From Verrucomicrobiaceae bacterium (GTDB lineage: Bacteria > Verrucomicrobiota > Verrucomicrobiae > Verrucomicrobiales > Akkermansiaceae): a stretch of 12,322 nt of DNA. The position numbers and the translations under genes are program-made. The stretch's first letter is position 1. Every line of letters begins with the position of its first letter. Where the stretch lies: the NCBI GenBank assembly GCA_003820635.1, contig RPOS01000232.1, positions 1 to 12,322 on the forward strand, in the 5' to 3' direction. The notes beneath the pieces are model-generated. The model was not told the DNA's origin. It worked only from the letters and a program-made list of their open reading frames with translations, and searched no databases. Of this stretch, positions 1 to 5,086 are shown piece by piece.

Positions 1-546
1 GCAAGCAGCAGTACATTAAAACAAGTTTGCTCAACCGTATTGTCGGAAGGTGGGTATGAATTGCGTGGTGCACAGTCTGCAATTGGAACTCCCATTGCCT
101 CTCCGCGTGATTTAACAGTCATCTCCACTGAGTATCCTGTTATCTCTATTCGCCTTAAGTCGACGCGTCTTGATGCAATCGTCATCTTGACTGCATTGTC
201 AATCATGGGTATTACCAACAACTCAGACTACAACTGGAAAGTAATTGTTGGCGGTACTACCACGGCTGGTTCCTGGGATAACACTGGGGCAAACTCGTCG
301 GTTGAATACAATATCACTGGCACGGCCTTCACCATTGGTACAGGACGCGTCTTGGCCAGTGGTTTTGCCACGGGTTCTAATCAAGGATCGACCGTTATTG
401 ACATCTTGAAAGAAGCGTTGTTTGCTTTCCAGCTGGAACGCAATGGTCTCACGGGTACAGCTACAGAATTAACTTTGGCATGTAGTAGTGCACAATCTGG
501 TTCTGATGTACTTGCATCTATGGACTGGGAAGAGGTAAGCCGCTGA
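1..546 (+). CDS. virion-type structural protein, 5' end cut by the window edge
   Basis: The reading frame is open from base 1 and ends with TGA at 544-546, giving 181 visible residues. An internal TTG at 40 is unlikely to be the true start, because the residues before it (ending KQVCSTVLSEGGYELRG) read like the ordinary interior of a protein. The sequence is rich in Thr, Ser, Gly and small hydrophobics, predicts mainly beta strands, has no membrane segment and shows no catalytic motif. The 'STVLSEGGYE' stretch resembles one I remember from proteins annotated as virion structural components in environmental phages. This is recollection, not a search. It lies upstream of two more plus-strand genes that look virion-associated. 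The exact role (tail, neck or decoration) cannot be told. Confidence 0.6.
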   Translation, partial: ASSSTLKQVCSTVLSEGGYELRGAQSAIGTPIASPRDLTVISTEYPVISIRLKSTRLDAIVILTALSIMGITNNSDYNWKVIVGGTTTAGSWDNTGANSSVEYNITGTAFTIGTGRVLASGFATGSNQGSTVIDILKEALFAFQLERNGLTGTATELTLACSSAQSGSDVLASMDWEEVSR

Positions 547-587
547 GGCGTTAATAACTGATAAACTAGTACTATTGCCATGTGACT

Positions 588-1142
588 ATGTATACCCCTG
601 CCCCTCAGCAGTACCAAGTAGCTGAAACCCCTCAGGTTCAACCCGTTCCTCAGCCCCAGGACAAACCCAAAGCTCCTGCCAAGTCCAAGGCTGGTGGTGA
701 TGTAGGTGCATTCATCCAGCAATGCATCTCTCTGTGTGCTTACCTCAAGGAGCTGGAGACACAGTCACACCTTATCCACCTCAATATTGAGGGTTCAAAT
801 TTTCTTGGCTTACATAAATTTTTAAAAAAACAATATGAAGCGCACCTTGAACAATTTGATACCCTTGCTGAGTTTATTCGCAGCATGGATTATTTACTTC
901 CTATGTGTAGTAGTGGGCTTAAAGATGCAGCTCCTCCTATCCAAACTGTAACTTCCTACAAAAGCACTGAAATGCTTGGTGTATATTACAAAAATCTTGA
1001 GGAGCTTGGCATGAAAGCCAAGAAGCTAGAGCCTATTGCTGCCAAGGTAGGGGCCATTGATATTCAAAACTACATGGCGGATCTTGTGGGCCAAGCATTT
1101 AAAGCAGCTTGGAAAATTAAAGCTACTCTGCGGAATAACTAG
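588..1142 (+). CDS. Dps/ferritin-like protein with intact ferroxidase residues
   Basis: The product is 184 residues counted from ATG at 588; an in-frame GTG at 582 would add two. Residues 1-38 form a Pro/Gln/Lys-rich flexible tail, followed by a helical domain. The motif HLNIEGSNFLGLH matches the Dps motif HWN(M/V)xGxxFxxxH. The spacing of H64, H76, D91 and E95 (12, 15 and 4 residues) equals that of the E. coli Dps ferroxidase ligands H51, H63, D78 and E82. The family oxidises Fe(II) with peroxide and mineralises iron in a hollow dodecamer, and many members bind DNA through a basic N-terminal tail; the Lys-containing tail here could do the same. The gene sits between two virion-type genes and its TAG overlaps the next GTG by one base (TAGTG), suggesting coupled late expression. 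The role in the phage (DNA or virion protection, or iron handling) is inference. A DUF of ferritin-like phage proteins (DUF5856, named from memory) may be its formal family. Confidence 0.75.
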   Translation: MYTPAPQQYQVAETPQVQPVPQPQDKPKAPAKSKAGGDVGAFIQQCISLCAYLKELETQSHLIHLNIEGSNFLGLHKFLKKQYEAHLEQFDTLAEFIRSMDYLLPMCSSGLKDAAPPIQTVTSYKSTEMLGVYYKNLEELGMKAKKLEPIAAKVGAIDIQNYMADLVGQAFKAAWKIKATLRNN

Positions 1143-2797
1143 TGCCTGAACGTATTGATCGACGTTTGGATCCGAATAAGCGTTATACAAGCGAAGCCTT
1201 TGAAAATTCAGCCGCCGTATTGGGTGCCCTAGGAGCAATTGGTTCTCCTGTTTTGGGGTATTCACTTTCTTCTGCAGCCGCGCCAGAAGGGGAACAGTTA
1301 ATCGACCGTGCCGCGCTTGCCGGAAAATATTTTGACAAAGATATCGATCCACGTCTTAAAGATATCTTTTTAAAAGAAGGTGGTTATGGTTTGCAATTCA
1401 AGTCAGGCCCCATATTGCAAGAGTTGATCCCCTCTACCAAAACACCTTTTGTTCCTGCTGACCTTTCATTAGCCGGTAAGTATGCAGAGCAATTAAAAGA
1501 AGTACAGCCCGCCAATTATCAAGCAGATATTATTACCGTAACGCCAGGACCAAACCCTGCACGTTTTGCAACTCCAGAACTAACGCCAGCTGAGATTGGT
1601 GAAGGGGGCGCAAAAGGGTATCTTTGGGGTAACCCAAGTGAGCCGCAATGGAGTTACGCACGGGGTAACACAAGGAAGGAAACTGTTGTAACTGCTAATC
1701 CAACGTTGTACATGACTCGTTTGGATTTAATGCCAGAAGCAAAAGGTAAATTTAAAACCACAGGTGAAGTCGTTGCTGATCCCAGCTTGATTACAAACCG
1801 TGCATGGGGGCAGCGCGGCACAAACGAAGGAGATATTTATTTCCCAAAGGAAAGCATCAAGGCGCGTGGAGAAGTTACTGCTGCAGATCTCTACACAAAA
1901 CTTGAAAACTATGGATTTGCTCCTCCTCCTATAACCGATGTCAATAGGCCAGATGAATATTTTATGCAATTGGCAAACCGCGTTGCAAAAATAGAAGGCA
2001 CTCCTGGAAAGCCTAAACCTTTAAATCAAGTTCTTTTAGAGACGGCTTCACCTGTTCCTGCATTAGGAGAATCAAATCGTGAGCGGGGCAGTGTTCCGAT
2101 CTTTAAAGACTTCGATGTAGAAGGGGCAACTGCAGAACAAAAAGCAAGGGCTGGAATCAATAAAGTATTCATTGACCCAATGAATCCTTCTAGTTATGAC
2201 AAGCCATTAAGCTGGGATTATGTACATGTAGGCAATAAAGAAAGAACGCTGACCCTGCCTGCTGACATTGTTAGGGAGCCCTCTACGTTTGCGGGACAGA
2301 TGTTTAGAAACATTAACCCATTGACCACTGGTGGTTTTGTTGCTGGAGCGTTGTATAGCCCAGAAGTTTTTGAAGATTTACAGCAGGGTCGTTATGGCTC
2401 TGGCTTGTTAAAGGCAGGTGCCAGTGCAACTACAGGTGCTTTGGCGGAAGGTTTAGTGCGTAGTGGTGTAACCAAGGCCGCTCAAGCAGGTATTGCTGCT
2501 CCTGCTCGTGCTTTAGCAATAGCGAATCCAGTGGTTGCGGCTATTGCAACAGCAACATTAGCACCTGGATCTTCTCCTCAACCGCAAGCAGTTGGCTCTT
2601 ATAAAGGATCAACTGTATTCCGAAATCCGCAAGGGGCTTTGGTTGCTGCTCCAGGTGGCAAGCCAGTTCGCTTAGGCCAAGCTGTTAAAGGAGGAAAACA
2701 AACTTTTGTTCCCTGGGGCTCTGTTGCAGGAACTAAAGTTGGACCACGGGTTGTTGGCCGCCCTTGGTGGGATCTTGGTCAATTCATCGGACGCTAA
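1142..2797 (+). CDS. 551-residue putative virion protein, function unknown
   Basis: It starts at GTG 1142, overlapping the upstream stop by one base, and ends with TAA at 2795-2797. I do not recognise the family. Residues 20-48 are a short hydrophobic, small-residue stretch (SAAVLGALGAIGSPVLGYS). Residues 150-245 form a compact region with conserved-looking aromatic and glycine positions (GYLWGNPSEPQWSYARG, then GDIYFPKESIK). Residues 419-478 are Ala/Gly-rich and hydrophobic, possibly membrane-active, and the C-terminus is basic with WW at 537-538. The region from 158 to 241 faintly recalls ADP-ribosyltransferase-like toxin domains in phage head proteins, including the terminal 'G(D/E)..(I/V)P...I' pattern, but I cannot support this firmly. 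Size, hydrophobic patches and position after structural genes suggest an internal or injected virion protein. It meets the HNH gene tail to tail with a 4-base stop overlap (CTAA). Confidence 0.65.
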   Translation: MPERIDRRLDPNKRYTSEAFENSAAVLGALGAIGSPVLGYSLSSAAAPEGEQLIDRAALAGKYFDKDIDPRLKDIFLKEGGYGLQFKSGPILQELIPSTKTPFVPADLSLAGKYAEQLKEVQPANYQADIITVTPGPNPARFATPELTPAEIGEGGAKGYLWGNPSEPQWSYARGNTRKETVVTANPTLYMTRLDLMPEAKGKFKTTGEVVADPSLITNRAWGQRGTNEGDIYFPKESIKARGEVTAADLYTKLENYGFAPPPITDVNRPDEYFMQLANRVAKIEGTPGKPKPLNQVLLETASPVPALGESNRERGSVPIFKDFDVEGATAEQKARAGINKVFIDPMNPSSYDKPLSWDYVHVGNKERTLTLPADIVREPSTFAGQMFRNINPLTTGGFVAGALYSPEVFEDLQQGRYGSGLLKAGASATTGALAEGLVRSGVTKAAQAGIAAPARALAIANPVVAAIATATLAPGSSPQPQAVGSYKGSTVFRNPQGALVAAPGGKPVRLGQAVKGGKQTFVPWGSVAGTKVGPRVVGRPWWDLGQFIGR

Positions 2798-3042
2798 TCA
2801 GTCCAGTGTTCAAGTCTATGGCAGTTGCAGCATAACGGAATACATTTCTTTATTTCCTCTTCGATGCGGCGCCAGCCGTATCCATGGTTAACCATATTTG
2901 ATATGTTATGGTCCTTATCACCAACGTGGTGGAACTCAAGGACACGATGATCATCCAACCCACAGTGCTGGCAATTCAAAGTCTTCTTGTACTCAAGAAA
3001 CTTTTGTCTATTGCGCTGGAGCTTTTCTTTGGAGGTTGGCAC
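2794..3042 (-). CDS. small HNH endonuclease
   Basis: The product is 82 residues if started at GTG 3042. TTG at 3051 is the other in-frame choice, and a stop lies two codons beyond it, so no ATG start exists. The Zn ligands are CQHC (C24, C27) and CCNCH (C71, C74, H75). The catalytic part is LEFHH (H38, H39), with a later HN and a terminal HRLEH. This is the compact Cys4 HNH layout typical of free-standing phage HNH enzymes, which nick or cut DNA and often act as homing endonucleases or in packaging. The N-terminus is basic and helical. The gene is alone at the end of a minus-strand run, 37 bp downstream of the next gene, and its TAG overlaps the stop of the plus-strand virion gene. The small size, weak start and end-of-operon position fit a mobile insertion. 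No direct sign of recent movement is visible. Confidence 0.8.
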   Translation of the reverse strand: MPTSKEKLQRNRQKFLEYKKTLNCQHCGLDDHRVLEFHHVGDKDHNISNMVNHGYGWRRIEEEIKKCIPLCCNCHRLEHWTD

Positions 3043-3079
3043 CAAAGCCAAGCATTACTGCAGTAAATATAACAATAAA

Positions 3080-3715
3080 TTACTGGTCGCTTGTGGTTGT
3101 TGTTTCGTAAAGGAAATGATCGGACGTTTCAATCATCCGTGAATTCTCCACGCTGTACTCAGTTAAATCAATCTCATATCCAGGATTCTTTTCAATCCGA
3201 TTCTTGAGCCATGCATCGTCGTACCAGATGATTCGGTTATTGGGATAAGCGTAGAAGTTGCCATCATCCATCCGGAAGAAATGCGCACACTTGTGCTCAG
3301 GTGTTTCGCTGAAGTTTGTATTAAGAGTTGATTTAGATTCCCATGACCAGTCAAGGGTGAACATGTAGATGCCGCCTTTCTTCTCCCCTTTGAAGTTGAT
3401 CAGCTGCGCACGTAAGTTTGAGAGGCGTGACCTAACCTGCACATCGATATACGGAGAGAAACAATCCCACCACATGCACTCATTTAATTCGGGCTTAGGG
3501 GCATCTGGCTTCCAGCAAAGAGCGTGGATTGGACGCCTTGTCCAGTTGACACCATTCTCCAGGAACACCTCAAATAAAGGCACGCGTTTCTCCAGGGATG
3601 CCACAGAGTGTACGTCGCATAACGTCACATCACCATGGCCTTCTTTATGGTTGTATAAAAATTCGTTTCGGATGTAGCAGGTAAATGTAGGCAGGTTGTG
3701 GTTCAGGTAACTCAT
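3080..3715 (-). CDS. conserved-looking hypothetical protein, 211 residues
   Basis: It runs from ATG 3715 to the stop at 3080. The product is unusually rich in Trp, Tyr, His and Asn, with several motif-like blocks: RNEFLYNHKEGHGD near 17-30, VPLFEVFLENGVNWTRRPIHA near 45-65, ECMWWDCFSPYIDVQ, and FFRMDDGNFYAYPNNRIIWYDD near 148-168. No signal peptide, membrane segment or nucleotide-binding loop is visible. The dense aromatic and charged blocks suggest a folded, conserved soluble protein; I have the impression of having seen close relatives in cyanophages but assign no function. The ATG is only 17 nt from the 3' end of tRNA-Pro on the same strand, so tRNA and mRNA are probably made as one transcript and separated by tRNA 3' processing. 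Confidence 0.7.
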   Translation of the reverse strand: MSYLNHNLPTFTCYIRNEFLYNHKEGHGDVTLCDVHSVASLEKRVPLFEVFLENGVNWTRRPIHALCWKPDAPKPELNECMWWDCFSPYIDVQVRSRLSNLRAQLINFKGEKKGGIYMFTLDWSWESKSTLNTNFSETPEHKCAHFFRMDDGNFYAYPNNRIIWYDDAWLKNRIEKNPGYEIDLTEYSVENSRMIETSDHFLYETTTTSDQ

Positions 3716-3732
3716 CTATTGACCATGGTGAA

Positions 3733-3804
3733 TCGGGATGATAGGGATCGAACCTACGACTTTCTGTTCCCAAAACAGATGCGCTACCGCTGCGCTACAT
3801 CCCG
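3733..3804 (-). tRNA. tRNA-Pro (anticodon TGG)
   Basis: The 72-nt cloverleaf reads on the minus strand from 3804 to 3733. The acceptor stem CGGGATG/CATCCCG is perfect (7 bp) with discriminator A73. The D stem is GCGC/GCGC, the anticodon stem TCTGT/ACAGA, and the loop TTTGGGA gives anticodon TGG (Pro, CCA). The T arm is GTAGG-TTCGATC-CCTAT with one G-T pair. C1-G72 and A73 are standard identity features of bacterial tRNA-Pro. The CCA end is not encoded; TTC follows. Phage tRNAs usually compensate for codons rare in the host. Confidence 0.95.
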
Positions 3805-3810
3805 AGTTTA

Positions 3811-3880
3811 AGTGATGGACCAGGTGTGTCGCCTTCTAGGCTATGTGCCTAACGCGTACAGGGACCTGGCCTCTATCACT
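3811..3880 (-). other. 70-nt rod-like imperfect hairpin next to tRNA-Pro
   Basis: The whole 70-nt stretch folds back on itself. Pairs in plus-strand coordinates are 3811-3816/3875-3880 (AGTGAT/ATCACT), 3817-3818/3870-3871, 3820-3825/3864-3869 (CCAGGT/ACCTGG), 3827-3829/3858-3860, 3830-3832/3854-3856, and 3837-3841/3847-3851 (TAGGC/GCCTA) with a 5-nt loop. This gives 25 Watson-Crick pairs with only small internal loops. It begins 6 nt from the tRNA 5' end. It is about tRNA-sized but has no T arm, no D arm and no U33, so it is not a tRNA. No T-run follows on either strand, so it is not an intrinsic terminator. On the minus strand it would be the structured leader of the tRNA transcript. Confidence 0.6.
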
Positions 3881-3884
3881 CAGT

Positions 3885-3912
3885 AGTATAACAAAAAATC
3901 TCGGTTGCTCAA
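3885..3912 (-). promoter_or_regulatory. candidate promoter for the hairpin/tRNA-Pro transcript
   Basis: On the minus strand, TTGAGC (3912-3907) lies 16 nt from TATACT (3890-3885). A start about 7 nt downstream would fall at 3878-3880, the first bases of the 70-nt hairpin. The -35 lies inside the loop of the upstream terminator, so termination of one unit and initiation of the next overlap. The -10 shares GTTATACT with the candidate gmd promoter at 7008-7015. Sequence match only. Confidence 0.4.
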
Positions 3913-3920
3913 GCCGAGAT
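3893..3920 (-). terminator. Rho-independent terminator of the minus-strand small-gene run
   Basis: The minus strand reads ATCTCGG, a 9-nt loop, then CCGAGAT followed at once by six T (stem 3914-3920 with 3898-3904, T-run 3898-3893). It has the right polarity to end transcripts from the minus-strand genes at 4001-5043 before tRNA-Pro. There is no T-run on the plus-strand side. Confidence 0.8.
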
Positions 3921-4000
3921 CTAGAACTAACTACTTACCGCCAATACCTACGGGACGAGACGTGTGTATTGAGCACTGAAAGTATAGCGCGATACTTGTC
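3921..4000 (-). other. structured intergenic stretch, possible small RNA body
   Basis: No ORF is credible here. CAATAC (3942-3947) pairs with GTATTG (3966-3971), extended by ACG/CGT (3950-3952/3961-3963) across a symmetric 2-nt internal loop. A second hairpin pairs AAGTAT (3980-3985) with ATACTT (3992-3997). TATACT on the minus strand at 3986-3981 could be a -10, but I see no matching -35. Together with the terminator at 3893-3920 this could be a roughly 80-nt minus-strand RNA, or simply a structured 3' untranslated region of the gene ending at 4001. Confidence 0.25.
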
Positions 4001-4201
4001 CTACGATTTACTTGCTTGATAGCGGCGGGCTGCACGTCCAGCTAACTTTGCTTTCTTGGTGTTTGAAACAAACTGTTTGCCTTCGCGACTAGCGGCGCGT
4101 TTCTTTTGGTCTGTTTCTGTACGTTCTTCTGGCGACAATGAGGCCCAGGCTTTTTCTGGAAGGTAACGCTTGGTGTATCCCTTTTGAATTGCCTTATCCA
4201 T
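4001..4201 (-). CDS. small basic protein matching the C-terminal domain of a two-domain phage family
   Basis: The product is 66 residues from ATG 4201; a GTG one codon upstream is less likely because the ATG overlaps the preceding stop as TGATG, a classic coupling site. The sequence is strongly basic and contains KRYLPEKAWASLSPEERTE, then a TDQKKRAASREGKQFVSNTKKAK block. From memory, this block is the C-terminal half of small basic proteins common in cyanophages and large algal viruses (DUF5872-like; the name is from memory). The N-terminal half of that family is encoded by the gene immediately upstream. So the two domains are separate overlapping genes here, probably acting together. The function of the family is unknown; the Lys/Arg content suggests nucleic acid binding. 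Confidence 0.7.
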   Translation of the reverse strand: MDKAIQKGYTKRYLPEKAWASLSPEERTETDQKKRAASREGKQFVSNTKKAKLAGRAARRYQASKS

Positions 4202-4509
4202 CACTTACTGTCTTTGTATTTTTGTGCAGCAGACTTAGCTTTTTTCCTTTTTGCATACTCGTCTTTGGTCATCCACTTTTCTTTGTTCCACTTCTCCAGG
4301 GACTTTTGCTTTTCTCCTTTACCTCCTTTGTATCCACCGCCTGCAGACTTGTATTCACTTGCAACAAGCTGAGCTTTCCGTGCCGAAGTTATTTAGCCTC
4401 ACGGCTACGACCATTCCCCTGGTTTTCCGCCACGACCTTCGCGCATTACACGATTCTTAATACGTTCGCGAAGATCAGGTTTGGTGTACTTGCTTTTGTC
4501 TTCAGTCAT
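4201..4509 (-). CDS. small basic protein, N-terminal family domain, interrupted by a stop-containing 21-nt insert (candidate translational bypass)
   Basis: Starting at ATG 4509, which overlaps the upstream gene by 8 nt, the frame reads 34 codons ending ...RGGKPGEWS and then meets TAG. After exactly 21 nt (TAG CCG TGA GGC TAA ATA ACT) the same frame resumes at a second TCG and continues ARKAQLVASEYKSAGGGYKG and onward to TGA at 4201-4203. Omitting the insert plus one TCG gives a 94-residue protein. From memory, the family reads GxxGQWSARKAQLxxxEYxxxGGGYKG without interruption at this point, so the join is exact. The downstream part has no ATG, GTG or TTG until an ATG at 4272, deep inside the domain, so ordinary reinitiation would not make it. 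That part stays stop-free and is tightly coupled (TGATG) to the next gene, unlike a decaying pseudogene. Alternatives are a recent disrupting insertion or a sequencing artefact; the product is then only 34 residues. Confidence 0.65.
4384..4410 (-). promoter_or_regulatory. candidate programmed translational bypass (byp-like) element
   Basis: In minus-strand order: take-off codon TCG (4410-4408), then a gap of 21 nt (4407-4387), then landing codon TCG (4386-4384). The gap opens with the hairpin TAGCC-GTGA-GGCTA (4407-4394), a perfect 5-bp stem with a GNRA tetraloop that contains the first stop codon, followed by AATAACT. The landing TCG is the first TCG after take-off. In T4 gene 60, as I recall it, GGA is followed at once by UAG in a hairpin TAGCC-TTCG-GGCTA, and landing is at a distant matching GGA. 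The same five-base stem arms occur here. A basic nascent peptide precedes the site (10 Lys/Arg in 34), also reminiscent of gene 60. I see no Shine-Dalgarno-like sequence before the landing codon. Confidence 0.5.
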
Positions 4510-4681
4510 AACTTCCTCGCTCTTTATTGTCTTTACGTTCTTTTAGTATTTTAGCCCACTTACATTCCTTGGCATTTACCGCCCAGTTTGCAGGCGGATT
4601 GGGGATTACTTTTTCTAAATCCCAAAAATATTTTTGGAGGCGGTCAGCCTCCGATAAACGATGCCTTTGAGGTTTACTCAA
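4502..4681 (-). CDS. small hypothetical protein, 59 residues
   Basis: The most likely start is TTG 4681, overlapping the end of the upstream gene (TTGAGTAA). The frame is open further back to 4756, but that part lies under the upstream gene and looks like its shadow. The product is charged and helical (LSEADRLQKYFWDLEKVIPN, then a Lys-rich tail KWAKILKERKDNKERG) with no known motif. Its TGA at 4504-4502 lies within the first codons of the next gene (ATG 4509), so the two are probably translationally coupled. Function unknown. Confidence 0.6.
   Translation of the reverse strand: MSKPQRHRLSEADRLQKYFWDLEKVIPNPPANWAVNAKECKWAKILKERKDNKERGSYD
4622..4652. repeat. two mutually exclusive inverted repeats inside a coding region
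   Basis: CCAAAAATATTTTTGG (4622-4637) is a perfect 16-bp palindrome. The hairpin GGAGGC-5 nt-GCCTCC (4636-4652) has a 6-bp stem. They share the GG at 4636-4637, so full pairing of one competes with the other. Both lie in the first third of the 59-residue gene. No regulatory role is shown. Confidence 0.5.
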
Positions 4682-4940
4682 AATCTTTGAAAGAACGGGA
4701 AGACGACGGGTCTGCCTTGCTACCAAACTTTTGCATGATCTCATCCATTGATTCAATGCTTTCGCAACGCATCAAGATGTCAGAGATGGTGCCAATGGTT
4801 ACGGCATGTTCAGAGCGTGCAGCAAAAGCAAGGGCATCACGCAGGTGATTGACTGCCTGGTTGACTGAATCCTTCACCTGCGTCGAGAGTGCCATTTGCG
4901 ATTCCGTTGGTTGTTTGGTCAGTATAAAGGTTGTTGTCAT
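4674..4940 (-). CDS. small helical hypothetical protein, 88 residues
   Basis: It starts at ATG 4940; a second ATG at residue 16 (MALSTQ, 4895) is an alternative and would shorten the overlap with the upstream ORF. The core VNQAVNHLRDALAFAARSEH followed by AVTIGTISDILMRCESIES is amphipathic and likely an alpha-helical bundle, ending in a polar Ser/Lys-rich tail. No catalytic or metal-binding motif is visible. It is the second of five tightly packed minus-strand genes and overlaps the next start (TTGAGTAA). Function unknown. Confidence 0.65.
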   Translation of the reverse strand: MTTTFILTKQPTESQMALSTQVKDSVNQAVNHLRDALAFAARSEHAVTIGTISDILMRCESIESMDEIMQKFGSKADPSSSRSFKDFE

Positions 4941-5043
4941 TTGCTTGCCTCGATAGCAATAAACTTTCTAGAAGTTTGTTGTGGTTTGCGACCAGGGACT
5001 TGCCCTCTTCTATCGCTTGTACATAGTCTGGCAGCTTTTCCAT
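4837..5043 (-). CDS. small hypothetical protein, 68 residues, overlapping the next gene by about 100 nt
   Basis: It starts at ATG 5043, 43 nt downstream of the glycosyltransferase stop. The first 35 residues (MEKLPDYVQAIEEGKSLVAN, then HNKLLESLLLSRQAN) look like a real helical N-terminus. The remainder, rich in Asn, Thr, Gly and Gln, is read in the shadow of the following gene and may simply be the run-on to the first stop. The overlap of 104 nt is long for this genome. It may be a real gene with a dispensable tail, or the gene boundary may differ from this reading. No slippery frameshift site is apparent at the overlap. Confidence 0.45.
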   Translation of the reverse strand: MEKLPDYVQAIEEGKSLVANHNKLLESLLLSRQANDNNLYTDQTTNGIANGTLDAGEGFSQPGSQSPA

Positions 5044-5086
5044 TTAAATCAAATACGGAGAACTTGAATAAACAATACGGTTTACT

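Noticed and set aside
3811..3880. A second tRNA next to tRNA-Pro, given its 70-nt length and paired ends
   Set aside because: On neither strand is there a T arm with TTC, a D arm or U33 in a 7-nt anticodon loop; it folds as one rod instead.
4387..4407. A tiny intron or IS remnant as explanation of the 21-nt insert
   Set aside because: Far too short for a self-splicing intron, and no terminal repeats beyond the 3-bp TCG. A simple disruptive insertion cannot be excluded and is kept as the main alternative to bypass.
4138..4554. Long plus-strand ORFs (up to 138 residues) rich in Phe, Leu and Ser
   Set aside because: They are antisense to the Lys-rich minus-strand small genes; Phe/Leu/Ser richness is the expected mirror of Lys/Glu codons, and the minus-strand products carry family signatures.
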